A stretch of DNA of 64,000 nucleotides, from positions 558,001-622,000 of the forward strand of contig NZ_WQCF01000001.1 of assembly GCF_013032455.1 (NCBI RefSeq). The letters run 5' to 3'. The translations under genes and the position numbers were made by a program. Below are positions 51,406 through 59,716 of the stretch, piece after piece (the stretch's first letter is position 1; the number at the start of each line of letters is the position of its first letter). Under the pieces are notes generated by a model. It was not told where the DNA came from. It saw nothing but the letters and a program-made list of their open reading frames with translations, and did not search any database. Source of the stretch: Ruegeria atlantica (GTDB taxonomy: Bacteria > Pseudomonadota > Alphaproteobacteria > Rhodobacterales > Rhodobacteraceae).

Positions 51406-51837
51406 TCATAGCCGGGGATCGCGCAGCACCTGCAAACGGCGTGCAGCGTCGGTTGCAAACTTCTGGATCATCTTCTTGCGCCGTGCCGGAGCGACCTTGT
51501 CTTCCGGCGCCATCCGCACGATTTCGGCATCGTAAGCGTCTGCTATGATCAGGCCAGTTTGTTCGGGCAACAGATCGGTCGGGAAATCGGTATCGACGGC
51601 CCAAAAAAACCGGTCGCACCATTCAAGATAGCCCTGCCACTTGGAATCCGCCTGATAATCCGCCCGGCTGGACTTACATTCAACCACCCACAGCTCACCC
51701 TTCGGCCCCAACCCCATGACATCGACACGCAACCCTCGGGCTGGCACAAATTCTTCAATTGAAACAAAGCCGTGTGTCGAAAAATGCCGGGAAACGCCCC
51801 GCGCCAGCCTTTGTCCGGGTTGCAATTCTAGTGTCAT
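51406..51837 (-). CDS. mmcB: MmcB family DNA repair protein
   Basis: 143-residue nuclease-fold protein (PD-(D/E)XK-like): RVDVMGLGPKGELWVVECKS carries the D...ExK core, followed by SSRADYQADSKWQGYLEWCD. In Caulobacter MmcB supports mitomycin C damage tolerance in the SOS response. Start at MTLELQPGQRLARG; an upstream 17-codon extension is not conserved. I see no clear LexA box (GTTC-N7-GTTC) in the short upstream stretch. Confidence 0.86.
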   Translation of the reverse strand: MTLELQPGQRLARGVSRHFSTHGFVSIEEFVPARGLRVDVMGLGPKGELWVVECKSSRADYQADSKWQGYLEWCDRFFWAVDTDFPTDLLPEQTGLIIADAYDAEIVRMAPEDKVAPARRKKMIQKFATDAARRLQVLRDPRL

Positions 51838-52005
51838 GAACTCAGTGTGAACAATTGCAGAACAAAAGGCAATGCGGCGATCGCTCAACCTTCAATTTCA
51901 CGCTTGCACGGAGGCCAATCAAAGACATGCCAACTAGCATTCCACTCCAGTGGACGGACAAGCCATCATGAAGTATCCCAAAAGCAACTGGCACTCTACA
52001 AGGTA

Positions 52006-52899
52006 GTGAATTTGTTGCACGATAATGTCGCAATATGGACTATGGTTCGCAACGAGAACTTTTTTTTGAGGCTCTGGGTCGAGTATTACTCAAAATTCGT
52101 CCCGCGTCGTAACCTTTTTATCCTTGTTGATGGTGCCGACAGCGAAGTACCGGACAACCTTGAGGGATGCACGCATATTGTCCTGCCGCAAGACGACCCG
52201 AGCCCGGGGTGGGATCAAAGACGATGGGAATTTCTTTCCTCGTTTGCCAGCTCATTGACCCAGCGATATGACGTGGTCATCGGGGGCGACGTAGATGAAG
52301 TGATCACCGTTGACCCCGAATTTGACCAAGACCCAATCCAATTCATATTGGAAGAGACCACCGCGGATGTAATCGCACCGTTTGCCATAGACCTGATACA
52401 TCGCATTGACCTCGAGGACGATTTCGATCCCTCTCGTGGCGTTCTTGAGCAGCGATCATTCGGGCGAATAAATACGCTCTACAGCAAGCCCTGCATAATT
52501 CGGAAACCGGTAACCTGGAGTTTGGGCCAGCATTTTTCGTCCAACCCTGACCGCGAGCTTTCTGACAAATTGTTCCTGTTCCACCTCAAGTACTTAGACC
52601 ATGGCATGCTGATCGAGCGTCAACGGGAACGGTTGCAACAGATCTCAAATGCAAATTCCCAAATGGTAAATGGAGTTGCGGGCAGAGGTTGGTATCGCAC
52701 TCTCGATCAAATCTCGAACGAGTTGAAAGTCTTTGTTGATGCTGGTCCTCCGCGAGACGTGGATATGTCTTTCCGGCACATCCACAAGAAACTGCGGGAA
52801 ACTTGGGCCTTCGACAAAGACGAAGGTCTATGGCGGCACGCAACCATCAGAAGATCTTGGACTTTTCCAATTCCGGAACGCTTTAAAATGCTGTTTTGA
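52006..52899 (+). CDS. Family 2-like glycosyltransferase
   Basis: About 297 residues. The N-terminal NVAIWTMVRNENFFLRLWVEYY is the nucleotide-sugar-binding start of GT2/GT92-like enzymes that act on glycans in marine alphaproteobacteria, and VVIGGDVDEVITVDP carries the D-x-D metal site. I chose a GTG at 52006, after AAGG, since the open frame to the left (to 51847) gives non-conserved, low-quality sequence; an internal ATG at 52042 would cut off the first strand. AT-richer than the neighbours. Converges with the methyltransferase/PIG-L gene, which may act on the same surface glycan. Confidence 0.75.
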   Translation: MNLLHDNVAIWTMVRNENFFLRLWVEYYSKFVPRRNLFILVDGADSEVPDNLEGCTHIVLPQDDPSPGWDQRRWEFLSSFASSLTQRYDVVIGGDVDEVITVDPEFDQDPIQFILEETTADVIAPFAIDLIHRIDLEDDFDPSRGVLEQRSFGRINTLYSKPCIIRKPVTWSLGQHFSSNPDRELSDKLFLFHLKYLDHGMLIERQRERLQQISNANSQMVNGVAGRGWYRTLDQISNELKVFVDAGPPRDVDMSFRHIHKKLRETWAFDKDEGLWRHATIRRSWTFPIPERFKMLF

Positions 52900-53046
52900 T
52901 CGCCAGCACTTGCGAAAAGCCGTTGTACGCCCTACTTAAGCGCGTGGCGGGTTCTGCCCTTCTTGTGACTGGTAGCATTCTGGTGGCCTTAAGCAATTCC
53001 GAGGGGGCTGGCTCTGTTCAGGTCCTGGCCTGATTACCTGGCGCCC

Positions 53047-53062
53047 ACCTGTACATACAGGT
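53047..53062. repeat. Palindrome in convergent intergenic region
   Basis: ACCTGT-ACAT-ACAGGT, perfect 6-bp arms, between two convergent genes. It resembles half-sites of lux boxes but is four bp too short; more likely a hairpin at the transcript ends. Confidence 0.35.
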
Positions 53063-53113
53063 CCTCGGGAATCACACCGCACGGTTGACTGGCGGTCCCG
53101 CCACATTTTCACA

Positions 53114-54499
53114 TCAGCTTTCGATGTTAGACACATCCTGTACGACGAAAGCCTCATCTGACAGCGCAAAATCATACATTCGACGGCCATTCCATTGCGG
53201 CATGTATTCGTCGTACAGTCTGTTTTTTAGTTCCGGCCGGGAAGGCACCACCAAATCAGCTTCCTGCAATCCAACACCAAAATTTAACACACGCGTTTGT
53301 TCATAACGTTTGGCTGCCTGCGCCACTGCATGGTGCAGTAAAACATGTTCGATATGCCCATATTCCCCGACATGATTATGAGTGATGACTGTCGAAGGCT
53401 TTATCTGTTCCATTAGTGCAAAGGCCGACCCGCTAAGCAATTCGAACAATGGGTGCCGGTTCAGAGGGCGCAGTATTTCCGGTGGATGAACCTCTGACGC
53501 AGAAGGCATTTCAATGAAGCGCCGCAACCTGCGGTGATCCCGCTCTACCGCAAAGGGGAACTGAATCCTGCTTGCACCAAGCGCATCGCATACGCTCTGC
53601 ATCGCCGCCTCGCGAGTTTCCGTATCACGGCGGTTCGGTGCCGGACGGAAGAAACTGGCAATCGTCACGTCAGCGCGGTCTTTCAAATGGGAAAGGGTGG
53701 ATCCGCAAAACAAGGTTTCATCGTCCTGATGACACACACAGAGCAGAATTCGATCATCCTTTAGGCTGGCGAGGCTGACCCTGCCCGCTGCAACACCCGG
53801 ACCCGTTTCCAAGACATCATAGTTTGCGCTTTGAATGGCCTGAAACCGCGAAGAGGTCACCCGGCGTGCTCGCCCCTCTGCGATCAGCTTCTCAGAACTG
53901 GCCTTAACGTGGCCGTTTTTGTTGTCTCCTTGCAGAAGATAGCACCGCTCTGCCAATCCCGGCCATGCGGCTTCAAGCTCGGCAATTCTGTTGTTTTTCA
54001 TTGCATCCAGATGCAGCAGATCAATTGGCCCGAATGGCTGATCCACCGCAGCTTGCCGCAACCCGTCGATAGCGTCGGACAGATACAGCTTTACGCGCGT
54101 GGGAAACCTGTTTTCGAACCAGTTGAAAACGACCGGTACATAGACATCCACCGGCGGCCAGGATTGTCGCAACCGCTGTCCCAGATCTATCCCGACAAAT
54201 GTCAGGGACGGGTTGGAGTGCAAGGCCAGCAAAGCCGCATGCCCCCCGGCGACGCCCAATTCAGCAAAACACGAACTTTCTTGCGCCATCTGAAACAACG
54301 CGCGCCGCTTTGGCTCCATCGCGGGTTCCAGATCGCCCAAATGGAAGTCCTGCTGCATATGGCCATAGCAAACGTTCCCATTGATTGCGACGGGCTCACC
54401 AGCCTGCATCAGGCTATCGGCGATGGCGTGATTCAGGTCATTAAGGTCATTGCGAAAGGCGTCAGACGCGATGACCTCTTCATAGGTAGGAGTGTTCAA
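53114..54499 (-). CDS. Fusion of a methyltransferase-like domain and a PIG-L deacetylase domain
   Basis: 461 residues in two parts. Residues about 1-245: class I SAM-methyltransferase-like fold, with SCFAELGVAGGHAALLALHS as motif I region and DLLHLDAMKNNRIAELEA later (related to surface-glycan methyltransferases). Residues about 248-461: PIG-L/LmbE deacetylase with LCVCHQDDETLF (His257, Asp, Asp, Glu; normally HPDDE) and HNHVGEYGHIEHVLLH (zinc ligand H-x2-H type). Predicted to modify sugars by N-deacetylation and methyl transfer. Codon use AT-richer than average. Opposite the glycosyltransferase gene. Confidence 0.83.
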   Translation of the reverse strand: MNTPTYEEVIASDAFRNDLNDLNHAIADSLMQAGEPVAINGNVCYGHMQQDFHLGDLEPAMEPKRRALFQMAQESSCFAELGVAGGHAALLALHSNPSLTFVGIDLGQRLRQSWPPVDVYVPVVFNWFENRFPTRVKLYLSDAIDGLRQAAVDQPFGPIDLLHLDAMKNNRIAELEAAWPGLAERCYLLQGDNKNGHVKASSEKLIAEGRARRVTSSRFQAIQSANYDVLETGPGVAAGRVSLASLKDDRILLCVCHQDDETLFCGSTLSHLKDRADVTIASFFRPAPNRRDTETREAAMQSVCDALGASRIQFPFAVERDHRRLRRFIEMPSASEVHPPEILRPLNRHPLFELLSGSAFALMEQIKPSTVITHNHVGEYGHIEHVLLHHAVAQAAKRYEQTRVLNFGVGLQEADLVVPSRPELKNRLYDEYMPQWNGRRMYDFALSDEAFVVQDVSNIES

Positions 54500-54646
54500 A
54501 GGTACTGCTCTTTCCGTGCCGGTCGTTTTGTTTGACCGACATCAGAGGGTAAGGCGCGACGACATTCAAGTGGTTGAGATAACCAAGGATCAAATCAGGA
54601 CGGCACCCGGCGCTAACGCCTTGGCCCTTTTGTTCCCTGCAGGTTT

Positions 54647-54943
54647 TTAGTTTTCTTCAACCTTGACCGTCGCAGGTTTGAAACTGACAGCCACCGGGGT
54701 CCCGCGACGCGGCCCCCGAGGTTTGTCTGCCATGCTCATAATCGCATAAGCAAACTGAACTCCGGCAAAGACGATGCCGTTCATAAACCAGATCATGAGC
54801 AGCGCGATCAGGCCCATATCAGATCCGGTGATCAAGTTGCGCAGGTTGGCAACGTTCAGCGCAAGCAAAACCCCGACGAAAACCGCCGAGATTACAAATC
54901 CCCAAGCAACCTGTGTGATATACAGACGGATCAGTTTCGGCAT
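54647..54943 (-). CDS. Small membrane protein, unknown function
   Basis: 98 residues with two transmembrane helices (about 10-30 and 43-68) and a basic, Pro-rich tail (ADKPRGPRRGTPVAV). Ideal Shine-Dalgarno GGAGG 6 nt before the ATG. Conserved near nusB in roseobacters as far as I recall, family name not known to me. It lies 58 bp beyond nusB's upstream-read partner set, on the same strand as nusB, so it could be the distal gene of the rib-nusB run. Confidence 0.75.
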   Translation of the reverse strand: MPKLIRLYITQVAWGFVISAVFVGVLLALNVANLRNLITGSDMGLIALLMIWFMNGIVFAGVQFAYAIMSMADKPRGPRRGTPVAVSFKPATVKVEEN

Positions 54944-55001
54944 AACGGCCTCCTTGCGCTCTGACTTTCAGGCTAGCGCATATCAAGCCGTGGTAAAGGC
55001 G

Positions 55002-55484
55002 TCAGAACGCCTCGGGCTGGGCCTCGCGCGCCATGTGATCCAGCACAGCGTTGACGAATTTCGGCTCCTTACCTTCTGGGAAGAAGGCGCGGGCCACATC
55101 AACAAATTCCGTGATTACAACCTTGGGCGGCGTGTTGCTTTGCGTCAGCTCAGCCCCAGCAGCGCGGAAGGTGGCGCGTAACGTTGGGTCGATGCGCGCG
55201 ATGGGCCATTTGGCCACCAGCGCGCGATCAGTCATCTGATCGATCGGTGCCTGATAGTTCACCGCGTCTTCGACCAGTTTGCGGAAAACGGTGATATCAC
55301 CGTCCAGCATTTCATCGCCCTCATAGACTGCACCAAAACGGTGATCCAGAAACTCGTTCACTACCTGTTCGGTTGTCTGACCCGACTGCTCCATCTGGAA
55401 CAGCGCCTGCACGGCATAGAGGCGTGCGGCGGATTTCATCAGGCGTTTCTGGTTGGCCGGTTTTGGCGCGTCTGTCTGGGTCAT
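55002..55484 (-). CDS. nusB: Transcription antitermination factor NusB
   Basis: 160-residue all-helical RNA-binding protein that joins NusE at boxA for rRNA antitermination. Family marks: ARLYAVQALFQMEQSGQTTE near the N-terminus and PKVVITEFVDVARAFFPEGK, then FVNAVLDHMAREA. Overlaps the ribH stop by 4 bp (ATGA). The ribH-nusB pair is ancient and widespread in proteobacteria. Firm. Confidence 0.96.
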   Translation of the reverse strand: MTQTDAPKPANQKRLMKSAARLYAVQALFQMEQSGQTTEQVVNEFLDHRFGAVYEGDEMLDGDITVFRKLVEDAVNYQAPIDQMTDRALVAKWPIARIDPTLRATFRAAGAELTQSNTPPKVVITEFVDVARAFFPEGKEPKFVNAVLDHMAREAQPEAF

Positions 55485-56032
55485 GCTGTCGTGGATCCGT
55501 TGCTGTCGCCCGCCACAAGGATGGACTCGGACGGCGGTTTGAAGCCAACGCCCTTTTTAGAAGCGCCCCACTTACGGCTGAGTGCGATCAGATGCAAGGC
55601 CGCAGCGGCTGCTCCGCCACCTTTATTCATCTTTTCGGGGTTCGCACGAACCTCGGCCTGCTCGTCATTTTCGACGGTCAGGATGCCGTTGCCGATAAGA
55701 AGCCCCTGCAGCCCCATCAGCTGTATGGCCCGGCTTGAGTCATTGCAGACGGTTTCATAATGCGTAGTCTCGCCGCGAATAACGCAGCCCAGCGCGACAT
55801 AACCGTCGAAATTGCACTGGCGGTCGGCCATAGCGATGGCAGTGGGAATCTCCAGTGCACCCGGCACCTCGACCACTTCGCAAGTACCACCTGCGGCCTC
55901 AACCTCGGCCTTGGCACCGGCAACCAGATTGTCCGCGATAGCGCGGTAGAAAGGAGCCACCACGAGCAGCAGTTTCACCGGCTTATCAAAGGTCGGCGTC
56001 GGCAGAACGCCATGTTTGTCTTGTTCAGCCAC
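55481..56032 (-). CDS. ribH: 6,7-dimethyl-8-ribityllumazine synthase
   Basis: Condenses 5-amino-6-ribitylaminouracil with 3,4-dihydroxy-2-butanone phosphate. 183 residues: LLLVVAPFYRAIADNLVAGA, then EVVEVPGALEIPTAI and GYVALGCVIRGETTHYETV, which hold the active-site arginine and histidine regions. Two bp after the ribB stop and overlapping nusB by 4 bp, so all are one transcript. Confidence 0.96.
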   Translation of the reverse strand: MAEQDKHGVLPTPTFDKPVKLLLVVAPFYRAIADNLVAGAKAEVEAAGGTCEVVEVPGALEIPTAIAMADRQCNFDGYVALGCVIRGETTHYETVCNDSSRAIQLMGLQGLLIGNGILTVENDEQAEVRANPEKMNKGGGAAAAALHLIALSRKWGASKKGVGFKPPSESILVAGDSNGSTTA

Positions 56033-56034
56033 GA

Positions 56035-57156
56035 TCAGTCTTCCTTAAGAATCGAGCGGGTTCCGACGATGGACAGGCCAAAGGCGTCGAGCCCCAGATA
56101 CACGGTTTCCGGTGAGTCAGTTAGCAACACCAGTTCTTGAATGCCCATCTTAGACAGGATCTGCGCACCTAGACCGGTTTGCTTGATGGTACGGGGGCCT
56201 TCATCCTCGGCTGCGTATAGCGAATTGCGGGGCTGGCGGAACAGGCAGACCACACCACGACCTTCTGCTGCAATCTTCTCCATCGCGCGGGGCAGTTCCT
56301 GTGGCGATTTTGGACCCAAGCCCAGAATGTCCGGCGCTTCGTGCAAAGCATGGGTACGCGTTAGCACGGGTTCGGGCGTGGTAATGTCGCCCTTGACCAT
56401 AACCACATGTTCGATGCCGTGGGTCTGGTCAGTGAACAGGCGCATCTCCCACTCACCGCCATATTCCGAAGTGACGGTCTCGCGCGACGTCTCGACCACC
56501 AGATTGTCATTACGCGAACGGTACGAGATTAGGTCACTGATCGTACCGATCTTCATGTTGTGCTCTTTGGCGAATTCCACCAGATCGGGCAGGCGTGCCA
56601 TGGTGCCATCAGCCTTCATGATCTCGCAGATCACGCCCGAAGGGTTCAACCCAGCGAGCCGAGAGATATCCACGGCGGCCTCGGTATGACCCGCGCGCAC
56701 CAGCACCCCACCCCGTTTAGCACGCAGAGGGAAGACGTGGCCGGGGGTGGCGATATGTGCCATCGTATTTTGTTCGTTGATAGCGGTCGCCACTGTCAAA
56801 GCCCGATCAGCCGCCGAAATACCAGTGGACACACCTTCGCGCGCCTCGATGGAAACCGTAAAGGCGGTTTCGTGGCGCGAAGAGTTGTTCACTGCCATCA
56901 TCGGTAGGCCCAGCGCATCCACTCGTTCGGCAGTCATAGGCAAGCAGATCAACCCGCGCCCATGGGTCGCCATAAAGTTAATCGCCTCGGCATCAGCGAA
57001 TTCAGCAGCTATCACCAGATCACCTTCATTCTCGCGATCCTCGTGATCGACCAGAATATACATCCGGCCCTTACGAGCTTCTTCGATGATGTCTTCAATC
57101 GGGCTGATCGCGTCGCGCAGCTGGGCTTCGACGGGTCCGGGGGTTTCAAAGCTCAT
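56035..57156 (-). CDS. ribB: 3,4-dihydroxy-2-butanone-4-phosphate synthase with degenerate GTP cyclohydrolase II domain
   Basis: 373 residues from MSFETPGPVEAQ. Residues 1-215 are a complete DHBP synthase: ILVDHEDRENEGDLV with the acidic loop, RGLICLPMTAERVDALGLP, and GHVFPLRAKRGGVLVRAGHTE split across the active site. The second half (about 220-373) has the GTP cyclohydrolase II fold but lacks the zinc cysteines: the C-x2-GD...RCDCG region reads RTHALHEAPDILG here. So only ribulose 5-phosphate to DHBP conversion is expected; this matches fusions described in alphaproteobacteria (RibBX type). A separate ribA must exist elsewhere. Start set by a GAAAGG Shine-Dalgarno. Confidence 0.93.
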   Translation of the reverse strand: MSFETPGPVEAQLRDAISPIEDIIEEARKGRMYILVDHEDRENEGDLVIAAEFADAEAINFMATHGRGLICLPMTAERVDALGLPMMAVNNSSRHETAFTVSIEAREGVSTGISAADRALTVATAINEQNTMAHIATPGHVFPLRAKRGGVLVRAGHTEAAVDISRLAGLNPSGVICEIMKADGTMARLPDLVEFAKEHNMKIGTISDLISYRSRNDNLVVETSRETVTSEYGGEWEMRLFTDQTHGIEHVVMVKGDITTPEPVLTRTHALHEAPDILGLGPKSPQELPRAMEKIAAEGRGVVCLFRQPRNSLYAAEDEGPRTIKQTGLGAQILSKMGIQELVLLTDSPETVYLGLDAFGLSIVGTRSILKED

Positions 57157-57595
57157 GAGGCAGCCTTTCACAGAGCAAGTCTTTCGGCGGGATAACTCAC
57201 TCCAAGCGCAAAGACCAGTACACAAACACTCAGCAACGGCCCGAAGTTGATGCACTTCCCGAAGTTCATGGTTGGCCACACAGTCGCATACCACGCGCAA
57301 TACTGGCAAACAGCGCTAATACCGAGCACCAGATAGTCCGTAATTCCTGCCTATGCTGAGAATTATAGCAGTACTTTCTATAGAATATCCTACTTCAACA
57401 TCTAGGTTGCCGGATGCGGATAACTCAAGACTTGCGGATTTACCGATGCGCAGCGTTCACGCTCATAAAACTATTGGGCTACGCACACCTTGCTTAGCAC
57501 TGTGCCAAAGACGGCAATACCGCGATCCAGTTGGTCCCATTTTCTGGTGGTTGGCCAAGAAGCTGACCACCCGATTTGGATCAAACACTTAGTTT
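57157..57595. other. 439-bp gap inside the rib cluster
   Basis: No known gene or FMN (RFN) element seen. Contains a direct repeat CCCGAAGTT at 57240-57248 and 57258-57266 (18-bp period), an imperfect hairpin GGTGGTTGGC / GCTGACCACC near 57549-57574, and an AT-rich centre around 57360-57400. The 33-codon frame at 57168-57269 is listed separately. Confidence 0.4.
57168..57269 (-). CDS. Candidate 33-residue hydrophobic small protein before ribB
   Basis: An ATG frame (MNFGKCINFGPLLSVC...) encodes 33 residues with a 16-residue hydrophobic core and stops 11 nt before the ribB start, leaving just room for ribB's AAAGG. No obvious Shine-Dalgarno of its own. The DNA direct repeat in this region is what encodes the repeated NFG. 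Could be a leader peptide, or chance. Confidence 0.25.
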   Translation of the reverse strand: MNFGKCINFGPLLSVCVLVFALGVSYPAERLAL

Positions 57596-58183
57596 TCAGG
57601 ACATCTCGGCAAGGCGCGCGACATAACGGGCCAGTGTGTCGATCTCAAGGTTTACACGGTCACCGACAGTTACGTCTCCCCAGGTCGTCACCTCTTTGGT
57701 ATGCGGGATGAAGTTGATGCCAAAGTCGCATTCGTCCACATCGTTGACAGTCAGCGAGGTACCATTCAGCGCGACCGAGCCTTTTGGAGCGATAAATCGG
57801 GCCAACTCCTTAGGCGCGCGCAGTGTGACACGGGTGCTGTCACCTTCGTCCTGAATCGCAACCACCTCAGCCACTCCATCGACGTGACCCGAGACGATAT
57901 GCCCGCCCAACTCATCTCCGACCTTCAGAGCGCGCTCCAGATTTACGCGGTTACCGACGGTCCAACTATCCAGGTTGGTTTTCGACACCGTTTCAGCGCT
58001 GATTTGCACGTCGTACCAGTCATCGCCCAGTGCGATCACGGTCAGGCAGACACCATCGCTGGCGATCGAGGCGCCAATATCAATACCCGTTGTGTCATAC
58101 GCTGTTTTGATCCGGGCCCGCAGATCGCCTTGCTGGTCCAGCTCGGTGACAGTGCCGATATCGGTGACGATCCCTGTAAACAT
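57596..58183 (-). CDS. ribE: Riboflavin synthase alpha chain
   Basis: Dismutates two lumazines into riboflavin. 195 residues with the internal duplication of the lumazine-binding domain: MFTGIVTDIGTV at the N-terminus and GGHIVSGHVDGVAEV opening the second half, which ends GDRVNLEIDTLARYVARL. The ATG is preceded by AAGGG. Divergent from kpsS by 138 bp; separated by 439 bp from ribB downstream, unusually far for this cluster. Confidence 0.96.
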   Translation of the reverse strand: MFTGIVTDIGTVTELDQQGDLRARIKTAYDTTGIDIGASIASDGVCLTVIALGDDWYDVQISAETVSKTNLDSWTVGNRVNLERALKVGDELGGHIVSGHVDGVAEVVAIQDEGDSTRVTLRAPKELARFIAPKGSVALNGTSLTVNDVDECDFGINFIPHTKEVTTWGDVTVGDRVNLEIDTLARYVARLAEMS

Positions 58184-58321
58184 TCCGTTAACCCTTAGTT
58201 CTTAACTTGGCCCAGTGCTCCAACCCGAGGTAATCCTAAGCGACGTAACGAGCAAGACCCACCTTGTCGACTAGGACCAAAACAGGCATTAAATGATCAA
58301 CGAAGGACAAGGGCAGTACTA

Positions 58322-59620
58322 ATGTCACCCTCGACCAAAGGGCCAAACCGCCGCGTTTTTCTCTTTCTTCAAGGACCACATGGCCCGTTCTTCAACGGGC
58401 TCGGCCGTATGCTACGGAATGCGGGGGCCGAGGTATGGCGCGTTGGGTTCAACGCCGGTGATCAGGCGTTCTGGTTCGACAAATCCTCGTACATCCCGTT
58501 TCTCGACACGCTTGAGCGGTGGCCGGAAACGCTGTCCAACCTAATCGACAGCCGGGGCATTACCGACATCGTATTGTACGGCGACACCCGCCCGGTTCAC
58601 GCCAAGGCAATAGAACTGGCCCGAAAAATGGGCGTTATCGTCCATGTATTCGAAGAAGGCTATCTGCGCCCCTGGTGGGTTACGTATGAACGGTTCGGTT
58701 CGAACGGAAACTCTCGCCTGATGACGTTGAGCGTAAAACAGATGCGGCACGCGCTGGATCATACCACTGCGCAATCCCCGCCCCCACCGTCACATTGGGG
58801 GGATATGCGGCAGCACATCTTCTACGGTGCGCTCTATCATTGGTTCGTGCTGTTTCTGAACCAGCGCTATCGAAATTTCCGACGGCACCGCGACCTACCA
58901 GTGTCAAAGGAGTTTCGGCTATATTTCAAACGTTTGCTGCTGATGCCGCTGCACAGAATCCAACGCCACTGGGCCACGGCACGCGTGAGATGGGGGGGAT
59001 ACCCCTATCATCTGGTATTGCTGCAACTTGGGCATGACAGCTCGGTTCAGGCCCATTCAGATTATTCCTGTATGTCCGATTTTCTGGATGACGTGACTAA
59101 AGGATTCGTCGAGGGGGCCCCATCGCATCACCGGTTGGTGGTTAAAGAGCATCCACTTGAAAACCACCGAGAACCCCTGCGCCGTCGTGTACATCAGATT
59201 GCCAAGACGCACGGCATTGCTGATCGGGTCCACTACGTCCCCGGAGGAAAGCTTGCCAGATTGCTGGACGAGGCAAGCTCGGCTGTCACGATCAACTCCA
59301 CCGCCGGGCAGCAGGTATTGTGGCGCGGTATCCCGCTGCGGATTTTTGGCAGGTCTGTCTATGACAAGCCCGAATTCGTGTCGCAGCAGCCACTGCCTTC
59401 GTTCTTTGCGGCACCGATGCCTCCGGATCAGAATGCCTATCAAAATTACCGACAATTTCTGCTGAAAACGAGCCAGATACCCGGAGGCTTCTACTCCCGC
59501 CGGGGCCGCCGACAATTGCTGCGAGGTGTGGCCGACATGATGTTGGACGCCGAAGACCCCTATCAATCTGTCCTGAACCACAACGAGGCGTGGACGCCAC
59601 AGTTAAGGGTAGTTGAGTAA
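58322..59620 (+). CDS. kpsS: Capsule polysaccharide biosynthesis protein, KpsS type
   Basis: 432-residue cytosolic protein of the KpsS family of beta-Kdo transferases, which add the first Kdo to phosphatidylglycerol as anchor for group 2-type capsules. Family marks: RVFLFLQGPHGPFFNGLGR at the start, VFEEGYLRPWWVTYE, and the GT-B-like C-half with VVKEHPLEN and TINSTAGQQVLWRG. First gene of a three-gene plus-strand cassette within the riboflavin cluster. Confidence 0.9.
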   Translation: MSPSTKGPNRRVFLFLQGPHGPFFNGLGRMLRNAGAEVWRVGFNAGDQAFWFDKSSYIPFLDTLERWPETLSNLIDSRGITDIVLYGDTRPVHAKAIELARKMGVIVHVFEEGYLRPWWVTYERFGSNGNSRLMTLSVKQMRHALDHTTAQSPPPPSHWGDMRQHIFYGALYHWFVLFLNQRYRNFRRHRDLPVSKEFRLYFKRLLLMPLHRIQRHWATARVRWGGYPYHLVLLQLGHDSSVQAHSDYSCMSDFLDDVTKGFVEGAPSHHRLVVKEHPLENHREPLRRRVHQIAKTHGIADRVHYVPGGKLARLLDEASSAVTINSTAGQQVLWRGIPLRIFGRSVYDKPEFVSQQPLPSFFAAPMPPDQNAYQNYRQFLLKTSQIPGGFYSRRGRRQLLRGVADMMLDAEDPYQSVLNHNEAWTPQLRVVE

Positions 59621-59716
59621 TTCAAACCTGTTGGCGCTAGAAGTTGTCGGACGAACCGAGTAGCCTGCGCCAAACAAAAAACAACAAGTATAAATGACGA
59701 CTGAGGATAACCGGCA

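Noticed and set aside
53047..53062. lux-box-like palindrome
   Set aside because: It is 16 bp and not 18-20 bp, lies between convergent 3' ends and has no promoter beside it; kept only as a palindrome.
57157..57360. FMN riboswitch ahead of ribB
   Set aside because: I looked for the conserved RFN blocks on the minus strand and did not find them.
57353..57592. 79-codon frame in the rib gap
   Set aside because: No ribosome-binding site, no recognisable motif, and the flanking DNA is AT-rich and poorly codon-biased.
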